In this document: piece after piece, positions 1 to 6,108 of the stretch | Numbering within the stretch: position 1 is the stretch's first letter | How the letters are laid out: every line of letters begins with the position of its first letter | Assembly (NCBI GenBank): GCA_038212375.1 | Contig: JBBQUO010000018.1 | Coordinates: forward strand, 1-12,968 | Reading direction: 5' to 3' | Source of the DNA: JBGTNQ01 sp038212375 | GTDB lineage: Bacteria > Patescibacteriota > Minisyncoccia > Phycocordibacterales > Zambryskibacteraceae | Length of the DNA: 12,968 nt | Made by a program: the position numbers and the translations under genes | The notes under the pieces: model-generated | Seen by the model: the letters and a program-made list of their open reading frames with translations, nothing else | What the model was told of the DNA's origin: nothing | Databases searched by the model: none

Positions 1-89
1 GGTAAGAAGAGACTGGATGTGGTCGGACTGACAAAAAATGCGAGGAGAAGAGAGAGTGTGAGGATTGCGAGGAGAGAGATGCGGGGCAT
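1..89 (-). CDS. 5' end of a probable exported or membrane protein, cut by the left edge
   Basis: Reading leftwards from an ATG at 89, the frame stays open to the edge (29 codons) and starts MPRISLLAILTLSLLLAFFV, followed by a Ser/Thr/Pro-rich stretch. That is a short basic start and a long hydrophobic core, as in a Sec signal peptide or an N-terminal membrane anchor. The strong purine bias of the plus strand here is explained by Leu/Ser codons on the minus strand. There is no Shine-Dalgarno site before the ATG (it follows a run of C). The gene lies downstream of the M16 peptidase and its terminator, so it is probably a separate transcription unit. Too little is visible to name it, and the start itself is tentative. 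Confidence 0.4.
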   Translation of the reverse strand, partial: MPRISLLAILTLSLLLAFFVSPTTSSLFL

Positions 90-140
90 GGGGGGGTTAG
101 ATACAGGGATAGTATATAATACTTTTTCAAGAAAAAACTA

Positions 141-174
141 AAGGCCCCGTTCACTTTTCAGTGAACGGGGCTTT
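141..174 (-). terminator. Terminator of the M16 peptidase gene
   Basis: An 11-bp GC-rich stem (144-154 with 161-171) encloses the loop TTTTCA and begins a few bases after the stop of the peptidase gene. On the minus strand the stem is followed by a T-rich run (complement of 131-142), as for a factor-independent terminator. Confidence 0.85.
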
Positions 175-177
175 GGT

Positions 178-1455
178 TTACGGCTGATAGACAATGGTGT
201 ACAGACGACGGGGTTCAAACCACTGATCTACAAGTGAGCTGACTGCTTTGTGGGTCACTGTAGTGAATTCCTGATAATCCTCTTCGGTGGTGGTAACAGT
301 TCCCCAATTAGCAATGTTGCTATAAGCACTATCGCAGAGACCCCCTCCGCTCACATCAAGCATTGCATACGATGCAAGCTGAGCATTGTATTCCTCAGTA
401 AAAAGCGCTGAATCACTGACAACACTCGCAAGAGCATCGAGAAACGCCTTTTCTACCTTCTCTACTGCGGAAGGATGAATGGCTTTAGCAAACATTTGCA
501 TTTCAACTGCATTCGGATAGTGAAGTGAGCTGAAACTGACGCTGTATGCCAAGTGCTGTGCTTCACGAATATCTTCGTAGAGTGCGCGTCGCATCATTCG
601 TCTGAGTACGCTTGTTACTGGCCAAGGTGTCGTGCTTGGGATGAGGTTCAACACCTGGACATCACTTTGTTTCTGTGATTCAACCGGAACAACAATCTTT
701 GAGACCAGAGGTTTCGGTACATCTCCAAGCTTCAGAGCCTGAGTATCAGGCCTTGTCTTTGGACCCGACTTCATACGACCAAAAGCTTGTTCCAAAACTT
801 CCGTGAGACGTTCGATACTTGCACCACCTACAGAAATAATGGTCATGTTCGTCGGTACATAACTCTCTTTGTAGAGCTCAACGACATCTTCAGGGGTAAA
901 ACCTCCGATTGTTTCAAGTGAACCAAGACCATTTATGACTCTTGATTGCCAAAGACCTGGATACACATGCTCCCTCAACGTTTTCGTAACTGGGTAAGAC
1001 CAGGAAAGACCATACTTTTTGTGAAACTCACTCACAATAATAGATCGTTCCTTCTCGACGTGGCGGATCTCACTTGCAGTAAGCCCTGAAAGTTTTGTGA
1101 GAATCTCAGCATAGCTATCGAATGCCCATGAGAGTGTGTCGATACCGAGCACCGAAAGAGGAATCGAAAAATCATAGAACGTAGCTACAGGCGTCGTAAC
1201 ACCAAAGCTCGCTGAGCCTCCAAATGACTCAAATTTCCTTCTCAGGATTTCCGAATCTTGAGGTTCACGATATTGTTCACTCGCCAGATGCTCACAGAAA
1301 TGTGCGAGTCCTTCCTTCCCTACAGGGTCTGTGCTATGTCCAGTATGAACAACGACTCGAGCTTTTTCCCACGGTCGTCCTTCCATCGGAAGCTTCCAAA
1401 CCTTGATACCATTTGAAAGCTCAAACGAAACAAAATCTTTATACGGATCGTACAC
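178..1455 (-). CDS. M16-family (insulinase/pitrilysin-like) zinc peptidase
   Basis: A 425-residue protein, about the size of one two-lobed M16B/M16C subunit. The inverted zinc motif HxxEH is present as H52-F-C-E55-H56. The conserved downstream acidic stretch is VEKERSIIVSEF, in which E143 is the likely third zinc ligand and E136 the accompanying conserved Glu, by analogy with pitrilysin. The second lobe carries the family's substrate-side motif as EDIREAQHLAYSV (294-306). No signal peptide or membrane helix is visible, so it should be cytosolic unless exported by another route. The start is GTG at 1455, preceded by AGGAG five bases upstream, one of the clearer ribosome sites in the window. 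The substrate is unknown. Catalytic residues are intact, so this is not a degenerate MPP-alpha-like partner. The gene is monocistronic, with its own promoter and terminator. Confidence 0.9.
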   Translation of the reverse strand: MYDPYKDFVSFELSNGIKVWKLPMEGRPWEKARVVVHTGHSTDPVGKEGLAHFCEHLASEQYREPQDSEILRRKFESFGGSASFGVTTPVATFYDFSIPLSVLGIDTLSWAFDSYAEILTKLSGLTASEIRHVEKERSIIVSEFHKKYGLSWSYPVTKTLREHVYPGLWQSRVINGLGSLETIGGFTPEDVVELYKESYVPTNMTIISVGGASIERLTEVLEQAFGRMKSGPKTRPDTQALKLGDVPKPLVSKIVVPVESQKQSDVQVLNLIPSTTPWPVTSVLRRMMRRALYEDIREAQHLAYSVSFSSLHYPNAVEMQMFAKAIHPSAVEKVEKAFLDALASVVSDSALFTEEYNAQLASYAMLDVSGGGLCDSAYSNIANWGTVTTTEEDYQEFTTVTHKAVSSLVDQWFEPRRLYTIVYQP

Positions 1456-1506
1456 GATGTCTCCTGTTGTAGTTTTGTCTACTTGCCAAAGATCAAATCG
1501 AGTGAA

Positions 1507-1535
1507 AAATTATCATTAATAGTGAAGGTAGTCAA
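1507..1535 (-). promoter_or_regulatory. Promoter of the M16 peptidase gene
   Basis: On the minus strand TTGACT (complement of 1530-1535) is followed after 17 bp by TAATTT (complement of 1507-1512). This would give a leader of about 45 nt that contains the AGGAG site. Confidence 0.6.
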
Positions 1536-1564
1536 GTTTTGAATATGTTTTAGGAAAGAAGACG

Positions 1565-1579
1565 TGCTACCATACAAAC
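1565..1579 (+). promoter_or_regulatory. Extended -10 element giving a leaderless start for the decayed gene
   Basis: TGC-TACCAT (1565-1573) is followed by exactly six bases and then the ATG at 1580, so transcription would begin at or next to the start codon. The same layout is seen before smpB. There is no ribosome binding site. A good -35 box is not visible. Confidence 0.45.
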
Positions 1580-1842
1580 ATGGAAAACTCTCCTAAAAAA
1601 CTCTGGTTCAAAGCGAAGCGATACGGACTTGGTTAGTACCCAGCAAGCTGGCAAGGTTTCGTTATCATGACCATCTATAGTATCGGCATCGTTTTCATAT
1701 TTAGAAACATCGATACTCGATATCATTCATATAGTGATACGCTCAGAAGCCTCATTATTCCATTTATCACCCTCACTATTATTCTTCTGATATTTGTTAC
1801 AAAACAGGAGAAGTGCTTGGCTGGAGATGGAATACTGAAAAG
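1580..1842 (+). pseudogene. Decayed small two-helix membrane protein (in-frame stop plus frameshift)
   Basis: From the ATG at 1580 the frame reads MENSPKKLWFKAKRYGLG, then a TAG at 1634-1636, then YPASWQGFVIMTIYS and a hydrophobic, Asp/Arg/His-containing continuation with a second membrane segment. The stop sits where a Trp (TGG) would fit the pattern GxGWxPAxWQG, which I recall from short conserved membrane proteins of many Patescibacteria. Near 1793-1795 the frame must drop by one base: the missing T of a T-run restores CYKTGEVLGWRWN, a natural end for that family. Two independent lesions argue for real decay rather than one sequencing error. The promoter-like element and downstream terminator are still present. 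The original C-terminus is uncertain because the shifted frame runs on without a stop into the terminator. Confidence 0.6.
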
Positions 1843-1882
1843 AAAAAAACAAAAGCTCCATGTCATGCGGAGTTTTTGTTTT
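1843..1882. terminator. Shared bidirectional terminator of ftsH and the decayed gene
   Basis: An A-rich left arm (1843-1863) and a T-rich right arm (1865-1882) pair around a CTCC/GGAG core with a small bulge, ending in a T-run on either strand. It lies directly next to the ftsH stop codon at 1883-1885. Confidence 0.75.
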
Positions 1883-3832
1883 TTACCCAACAATATCAAT
1901 TGCATCAACACGAATTTCTTTTTTCTTTTTTGGAGTTATTCCATTTGCAACTAGAATCTTTTCAAATTCTTCTCGTTCTATCGTTTCAACTTCGATGAGA
2001 GATTTTGAAATGGCATCAAGCGCTTTCCGATGATCGGTAAGTACTGTTGTCGCTCGTGCAAGGGCTTCATTCATAATCTTGGATACTTCTGCGTCAATGA
2101 GAGAACCCACCTTTTCAGAATAGGTATTATCTTCTACCCCTTTCCCAAAGAGAGCTCTTCCTCCAGAACCCTCAAGCGCGATAGGGCCTATATCATCTGA
2201 CATTCCATACTTTGTAACCATGTCACGTGCAAGTGCTGTAGAAACTTGTAGATCGTTCGATGGACCTGTTGTGGTATCACCGAATACCATTTTCTCTGCA
2301 ACAAATCCTCCGAGAGACATGGCTATATCATCAAGAAACTCTTTCTTCGACTGAAGCTTTCGATCTTCAAGCGGAAGATTGAGTGTATACCCCGCTGCTC
2401 GTCCGCGAGAAATAATAGAAATCTTGTGCACAGGGTCAGAATACTCAAGCACTGAAGCAACGAGTGCATGTCCTGCTTCATGATACGCAGTGATTTCTTT
2501 TTCTTTTGTTGAAAGAATGTGACTCTTACGCTCGGGTCCGAGCATCACTTTTTCGATTGAGCGGATGAGGTCAAACTGTGCAACTTTTTGACGGTCTTCT
2601 CGCGCCGCGAGGATTGCTCCTTCGTTCATAAGTGAATAAAGATCTGCACCAGAAAATCCTGGAGTACGTTCTGCAATAAGCTCAAGATTTACATCTTCTG
2701 CGAGAGGCTTTTTGCGAGCATGGATACCGAGGATTTCGAGTCTGTCATGTCGATCAGGAAGATCAATCGTAACTCTGCGATCAAAGCGTCCTGGACGAAG
2801 AAGCGCTGGATCGAGAACATCTGGGCGATTTGTTGCTGCCATAACGACCACTTTTTCGTTCGGCTCAAACCCGTCCATCTCAACGAGAATCTGGTTGAGT
2901 GTTTGCTCACGCTCATCATTACCGCCCCCTGCTCCGACTCCACGTACTCTTCCAACCGCATCGATCTCGTCGACAAAAATAATTGCTGGTGATGCATTCT
3001 TCGCCATGAGGAAGAGATCACGTACTCGAGACGCTCCAACACCCACAAACATTTCTACGAATTCTGATCCGGATATCGAAAAGAATGCTACCCCCGCTTC
3101 CCCAGCCACTGCCCGTGCAAGCAAAGTCTTTCCGGTTCCTGGTGCTCCCATAAGGAGAACACCCTTGGGAATCTGTGCACCGATATCAAGAAACTTTTTA
3201 GGATTTTTGAGGAAGTCGACGATTTCAAATAGTTCTTGCTTAGCTTCTTTAGCTCCAGCGACATCTTTAAATGTCACTTTCTGTTTCGTATCATCAGGGA
3301 GAGTCATGCGAGCTTTCGACTGTCCAAAAGTAAATGCTTGCATCCCAGCTCCTTTTACTTGTCGTGTTAAGAACCAAATAAAAAAGATCACGAATACAAT
3401 TGGTATAAGGATTGGTGCGAGATTCACGAGCCAGTATAAAAACCCATGGTCATCTTTTACATCAATGGCGACTTTAGAAAGTTGCTCTGCGGTCACTCCG
3501 TAGTTTACGAGCGTTTGAGAGAGACCTACTCCATTTTCTTTTTGAGACTCCTTATCCGCCCCATCCTTATAATGGATCTTTAGTTGATCTGATTCGACGG
3601 TAATAGTAGAAACAGTACTCGACGCGATATCACCTGCTAGCTGAGAAAGTGGGACCGTTTGAGTCTTGCTATTACTCGTTGCAACCATCGAATACAGTGT
3701 CGAGAGAACAAAAAAGATGAGGATTGCCGAAAGAAGGTTTTTTGCAAAGCCTGCACCGCTTCCTCCGAAATTCTTTTTGAAGACAATTTTGAACTTCTTT
3801 TTTGGGGCTTTTTTAGGTTTTTGATCGGTCAT
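1883..3832 (-). CDS. ftsH: ATP-dependent membrane zinc protease FtsH
   Basis: A 649-residue FtsH, a membrane AAA+ protease that forms hexamers and degrades misplaced membrane proteins and short-lived regulators. In order: a Lys-rich cytosolic start (1-30), membrane helix 1 (about 32-51), a short external domain, membrane helix 2 (about 138-156), the Walker A box GAPGTGKT (229-236), the pore loop FVG (262-264), the Walker B box IIFVDEID (284-291), the second region of homology with its arginine fingers (331-352), the zinc site HEAGH (451-455), and the distal Asp ligand within TGPSNDLQ (D527). All catalytic elements are intact and the length is normal. The start ATG at 3832 has no Shine-Dalgarno site and a very short leader. 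FtsH is known in other bacteria to degrade some tmRNA-tagged substrates, and here it lies beside smpB-ssrA. Confidence 0.98.
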   Translation of the reverse strand: MTDQKPKKAPKKKFKIVFKKNFGGSGAGFAKNLLSAILIFFVLSTLYSMVATSNSKTQTVPLSQLAGDIASSTVSTITVESDQLKIHYKDGADKESQKENGVGLSQTLVNYGVTAEQLSKVAIDVKDDHGFLYWLVNLAPILIPIVFVIFFIWFLTRQVKGAGMQAFTFGQSKARMTLPDDTKQKVTFKDVAGAKEAKQELFEIVDFLKNPKKFLDIGAQIPKGVLLMGAPGTGKTLLARAVAGEAGVAFFSISGSEFVEMFVGVGASRVRDLFLMAKNASPAIIFVDEIDAVGRVRGVGAGGGNDEREQTLNQILVEMDGFEPNEKVVVMAATNRPDVLDPALLRPGRFDRRVTIDLPDRHDRLEILGIHARKKPLAEDVNLELIAERTPGFSGADLYSLMNEGAILAAREDRQKVAQFDLIRSIEKVMLGPERKSHILSTKEKEITAYHEAGHALVASVLEYSDPVHKISIISRGRAAGYTLNLPLEDRKLQSKKEFLDDIAMSLGGFVAEKMVFGDTTTGPSNDLQVSTALARDMVTKYGMSDDIGPIALEGSGGRALFGKGVEDNTYSEKVGSLIDAEVSKIMNEALARATTVLTDHRKALDAISKSLIEVETIEREEFEKILVANGITPKKKKEIRVDAIDIVG

Positions 3833-3846
3833 ATATTTGAACTGGC

Positions 3847-3878
3847 ATTATACAATAAATGCGGTATTTTGCTATGAT
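3847..3878. promoter_or_regulatory. Back-to-back promoters of ftsH and smpB
   Basis: The 52 bp between the two start codons hold a minus-strand TATAAT (complement of 3847-3852), 14 nt before the ftsH ATG, and a plus-strand extended -10 element TGC-TATGAT (3870-3878), exactly 6 nt before the smpB ATG. smpB should therefore be leaderless, and ftsH would have only some 8 nt of leader. The two RNA polymerase sites overlap, so the genes probably compete for or share control. The -35 boxes are poor. Confidence 0.6.
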
Positions 3879-3884
3879 TGGCCC

Positions 3885-4328
3885 ATGGCTCTCATTTCGA
3901 ACAGAAAAGCTCACTTCAACTACGAGATTACTAACAAATTCCAGGCAGGTATTGAACTGCTTGGTTTTGAAGTAAAAAGTGTAAAAAAAGGCCAAGGATC
4001 TCTCGAAGGAACCTACATCACCATCCGCGGAGCTGAAGCATTTATTATTGGGATGAATATACCCCCCTATCAAGTAGCTAACACCCCAAAGGATTACGAA
4101 CCTACCAGAAATAGAAGGATTCTCCTAACGAAAAAAGAGATCTCTGAGCTCGAAGGAGTGGAGAAACAGAAAGGATTGACATTAGTGCCACTTTCGGTGT
4201 ATAATAAAGGTAAGAAATTGAAGCTCGAATTCGGCATTGCTCGAGGTAAAAAGAAGTTTGATAAGCGAGAAACTACCAAAAAGAGAGAGGTCACCAGAGA
4301 AACAAGGAGAACATTGAAATACGAATAA
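3885..4328 (+). CDS. smpB: SsrA-binding protein SmpB
   Basis: A 147-residue SmpB, the partner that carries tmRNA into stalled ribosomes. Family marks seen: NRKAHFNYEI at 6-15, the core GFEVKSVKKGQGSL (27-40), NIPPY (57-61 region), and the basic C-terminal tail GKKKFDKRE (121-129) followed by a Lys/Arg/Thr helix that mimics the missing mRNA in the A site. The start chosen is ATG 3885: the frame stays open upstream to 3837, but that extension overlaps the promoter and has no family similarity. There is no ribosome binding site, consistent with a leaderless mRNA. The partner RNA gene ssrA begins 64 bp downstream. Confidence 0.96.
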   Translation: MALISNRKAHFNYEITNKFQAGIELLGFEVKSVKKGQGSLEGTYITIRGAEAFIIGMNIPPYQVANTPKDYEPTRNRRILLTKKEISELEGVEKQKGLTLVPLSVYNKGKKLKLEFGIARGKKKFDKRETTKKREVTRETRRTLKYE

Positions 4329-4368
4329 TAGCGAATAACGATTCAGTTCGTGACTCACCCCCGAAAGT

Positions 4369-4385
4369 ATTGTACGCTGTACAAT
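4369..4385 (+). promoter_or_regulatory. ssrA promoter -10 inside a perfect 7-3-7 palindrome
   Basis: ATTGTAC-GCT-GTACAAT is a perfect inverted repeat whose right arm contains TACAAT (4380-4385), six to seven bases before the mature tmRNA 5' end. Initiation would thus occur at the mature end with no 5' trimming. Outside the repeat, a C-run (4356-4362) can also pair with the first Gs of the tmRNA (4392-4396). The palindrome may be an operator, or the whole may form a hairpin in any read-through RNA from smpB. There is no convincing -35 box. Confidence 0.5.
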
Positions 4386-4392
4386 TTTTCCG

Positions 4393-4797
4393 GGGGATGA
4401 TCGGCCTAGACAATAGGATTCGTTTGTCTTACGCAAGAGAGAGCTGTGGTGACTCTGTAATCCGCCACACAGACCAAATGCAAATAGCATCGTCGCACGA
4501 GCAAAATCAGTAGTCTCTCCATATTTTGGAGCTAACGATTTCGCTTTCGCTTTCGCTAACGCCTAAGTGACGTCAACTCTCGAGATGTCAGTGACCGAGA
4601 TGTTGGTGTAATAACACCTGACTCTAAGATGTATTATTACTTCGGTACATCCTGAACTATAGAAGTATCGGAACCGTGAGGTTTTGTGTTCTTCTTACTC
4701 ACCCTTCCTAAACTGCTTCGGCAGAAAAAGTTCACTATCTCTTGTAGAAGTATTGCAAACTCCCTGTTGCATGGCGGTTCGATTCCGCCCATCTCCA
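4393..4797 (+). ncRNA. ssrA: Transfer-messenger RNA (tmRNA)
   Basis: A one-piece tmRNA of about 405 nt that rescues stalled ribosomes with SmpB. The 5' GGGGATG pairs with the 3' CATCTCC (4790-4796, one G-U pair), A4797 is the discriminator, and the T-arm is GGCGG-TTCGATT-CCGCC. CAATAGG near 4411 pairs with CCTGTTG near 4773 as helix P2. Pseudoknot 1 is visible: GTGG (4446-4449) with CCAC (4465-4468), and CTGT (4455-4458) with the adjoining ACAG (4469-4472). Genomic bases after the discriminator are CTT, so the CCA end must be added. The tag frame ends with GANDFAFAFANA and TAA (4564-4566). Seven bases after pseudoknot 1, GCA at 4480 gives a 28-codon tag beginning ANSIV. In-frame GCA at 4495 or 4501, or TCT at 4516 after a TAGTC sequence, are other possible resume codons. 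Confidence 0.93.
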
Positions 4798-4803
4798 CTT
4801 TTT

Positions 4804-4838
4804 AAAACATAAGCGCCTTCGGGCGCTTATGTTTTTTA
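4804..4838 (+). terminator. tmRNA terminator with UUCG tetraloop
   Basis: An 11-bp stem (4807-4817 with 4822-4832) closed by C-TTCG-G, a very stable tetraloop, begins 10 bases after the tmRNA 3' end and runs into a T6 tract (4832-4837). Confidence 0.92.
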
Positions 4839-5067
4839 CCTAGAGCAAATTAGTGAGAAGACATCGATTCAGCCATATTCGAAAGGAAATCATGAGTCAG
4901 CTTGCTAACGATATGGAGTTGTCAACAAAAATAACAAAGGGTTAACACTCGATCAACAAGAGAAATAGGCATAGCATCCATAGTCAGATGAAGCCTTCTA
5001 GAACATGGATATCTTTTTATTAAGCGGAAAAAACCTTTCTTATCAATCGTGGTTTTTCTTCCTCCTC
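4839..5067. other. Stretch with no convincing gene
   Basis: Only a 17-codon frame with a plausible ribosome site stands out (GAAAGGAAATC then ATG at 4892, stop at 4943-4945; MSQLANDMELSTKITKG). It has no recognisable relatives and may be chance or a remnant. A longer hydrophobic plus-strand frame, 5005-5199, overlaps the small gene that follows and has no ribosome site, so it is not called. Confidence 0.3.
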
Positions 5068-5096
5068 TTGACCCTTGTTTCCCTCTCCGATACTCT
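5068..5096 (+). promoter_or_regulatory. Promoter of the twin small-protein operon
   Basis: TTGACC (5068-5073), a 17-bp spacer, then TACTCT (5091-5096). It would give a leader of about 30 nt containing TGGAGG before the ATG at 5133. Confidence 0.5.
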
Positions 5097-5132
5097 GATC
5101 ATAGAACATTTCTTTTTCACCTGGAGGATACC

Positions 5133-5300
5133 ATGTGTGATCTTCATGAGATCTACGAAAACGAGGTTCGTGCAGCAACTCTGGAACGTTGTGGATTAGA
5201 ACATCCTCAGCTATCTACTAAACCCTGTAGCGAATGTACCGCAGCGGTACGGAAAGAATTCTTCTCCTTACCGAGTAGGGTTTCTCGAACGACTGGATAA
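5133..5300 (+). CDS. Small CHCC-motif protein, first of a tandem pair (unrecognised)
   Basis: A 55-residue protein of no family I recognise. The start at 5133 is chosen for its strong ribosome site (GGAGG five bases upstream); the frame also stays open upstream to 5049, but that part overlaps the promoter. It holds C20-x3-H24 and then PC32-x2-C35, a plausible four-ligand zinc site, followed by TAAVRKEFF. The first 19 residues are acidic and could form a helix. The next gene starts four bases after this stop and shares the spacing C-x3-H ... PC-x2-C plus an A-x-x-(K/R)-K-E tail, so the two look paralogous and translationally coupled. Role unknown: zinc-ribbon-like peptides of this size can bind nucleic acid or protein, but nothing here decides it. 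Confidence 0.65.
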   Translation: MCDLHEIYENEVRAATLERCGLEHPQLSTKPCSECTAAVRKEFFSLPSRVSRTTG

Positions 5301-5304
5301 AACC

Positions 5305-5481
5305 ATGAGCTTCCGTGATCCGATCGAGATGCGAACGCAGATTTTGGCAAAAAATTTGTGTGAGAAATTACATACCGCAAGATTTGTCTCTAGGGTAAAT
5401 GAGAGACTGGCACCGTGTAAGAAATGCGTTTCTGCAACAAAAAAAGAACTTTTGAGAGAACTCAATCTCTTTGTGATCTAA
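5305..5481 (+). CDS. Small CHCC-motif protein, second of a tandem pair (unrecognised)
   Basis: A 58-residue protein beginning MSFRDPIEMRTQILAKNL. It carries C19-x3-H23 and PC38-x2-C41, the same pattern as the preceding gene but with 14 rather than 7 residues between the two halves. After the second Cys pair comes SATKKELLREL, matching AAVRKEFFSL of the first protein. The start ATG lies four bases after the previous stop; there is only a weak GGA upstream, so translation probably depends on coupling. Its stop codon runs directly into a perfect palindromic terminator, which supports this being the true 3' end of an expressed operon. Function unknown. Confidence 0.65.
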   Translation: MSFRDPIEMRTQILAKNLCEKLHTARFVSRVNERLAPCKKCVSATKKELLRELNLFVI

Positions 5482-5512
5482 AAAAGCGCCCCGACATGTC
5501 GGGGCGCTTTTT
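5481..5512. terminator. Perfect palindromic bidirectional terminator
   Basis: A 32-bp perfect palindrome with AAAAAGCGCCCCGAC on the left and T5 on the right. It starts at the last base of the small-protein stop codon and ends three bases before the stop of the convergent MarR-type gene, so it serves both. Confidence 0.92.
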
Positions 5513-5515
5513 CTA

Positions 5516-5971
5516 TTATCTCTTATCTACAATAATCTCAAGTACGTGAATATATGAGAGGGCTTCTTTAATCGAAACTCCTTTGATCCAGGTCTTGGCT
5601 TCTTTGCGAATAACTTTCTCTACATTTTCTACAAACCCTCTTCCCTTTTTTGTGAGCATGATAACTTTTGCGCGAGCATCATCGGGATCTTTTGCATATT
5701 CTACAAGATTCATTTTTTCAAGTTTCTTACCAATTTCTGTTACAAAGGGAGCTTCAACATCGAGATCCTCAGCGAGTAAGATAAGCCTCATTCCTTTCTT
5801 TTGTTCGTAAAGCACCCCAAGAAATGCCCAGTCGACACCTCCAATACCAAATTGCTTTAAGGCGATGTTCGTCTTTTGTTTGAGTACTCGGTACGCCTTG
5901 GTTTGAAGGAGTCCGATAGCGTAGGTACTAAGATATTTTTTAGACCGTATGAGTGTGCGGATTGAGTTCAT
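5516..5971 (-). CDS. MarR-family winged-helix transcriptional regulator
   Basis: A 151-residue protein with the MarR layout: N-terminal helices (1-45) for dimerisation, then a winged helix from about 47 to 110. The recognition helix lies near VEAPFVTEIGKKLEKMNLV (72-90), and the wing carries DPDDARAKVIMLTKKG (95-110), matching the family's D-x-R-containing beta wing followed by LTxKG. C-terminal helices (111-151) complete the dimer interface. MarR proteins usually repress their own and a divergent gene by binding a short inverted repeat and let go on ligand binding or oxidation; here no Cys suits redox sensing. The divergent neighbour is the FAS1 protein, with a perfect inverted repeat between them. 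No Shine-Dalgarno site precedes the ATG at 5971. Confidence 0.85.
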   Translation of the reverse strand: MNSIRTLIRSKKYLSTYAIGLLQTKAYRVLKQKTNIALKQFGIGGVDWAFLGVLYEQKKGMRLILLAEDLDVEAPFVTEIGKKLEKMNLVEYAKDPDDARAKVIMLTKKGRGFVENVEKVIRKEAKTWIKGVSIKEALSYIHVLEIIVDKR

Positions 5972-6005
5972 TGGAATACTTATTCACTTATCGTACCCTA
6001 TCCCC

Positions 6006-6035
6006 TTTACAATGAATACTGTCTTGCGGTACTAT
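6006..6035 (+). promoter_or_regulatory. Possible promoter of the FAS1 gene
   Basis: TTTACA (6006-6011), an 18-bp spacer and TACTAT (6030-6035) would start transcription at about 6042, the first base of the inverted repeat. This is a moderate match only; TATATA at 6060-6065 is an alternative -10. Confidence 0.35.
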
Positions 6036-6041
6036 GGATAA

Positions 6042-6062
6042 ATACTTAAGTTACTTAAGTAT
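6042..6062. promoter_or_regulatory. Candidate MarR operator (perfect 9-3-9 inverted repeat)
   Basis: ATACTTAAG-TTA-CTTAAGTAT is a perfect inverted repeat in the 137-bp spacer between the divergent MarR-type and FAS1 genes. It also contains two copies of the self-complementary ACTTAAGT (6044-6051 and 6053-6060) set 9 bp apart. Size and placement fit a MarR dimer site; binding is inferred. Confidence 0.65.
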
Positions 6063-6108
6063 ATAGGTCGAAGAAAATTTCGTCAATTAACCATAAACTA
6101 TTAATCTA

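Noticed and set aside
2712..3503. 263-codon plus-strand open frame
   Set aside because: It lies wholly antisense to the conserved AAA core of ftsH and has a Ser/Arg/Pro-rich composition typical of a shadow frame.
3837..3884. Upstream extension of smpB
   Set aside because: The added residues overlap the divergent promoters and resemble no SmpB N-terminus.
4531..4560. TTCGCT triplet repeat read as a microsatellite
   Set aside because: It is the Phe-Ala coding part of the tmRNA tag, so the repetition is explained by the peptide.
5005..5199. Hydrophobic 64-codon plus-strand frame
   Set aside because: No ribosome site, and it overlaps the better-supported CHCC gene in another frame.
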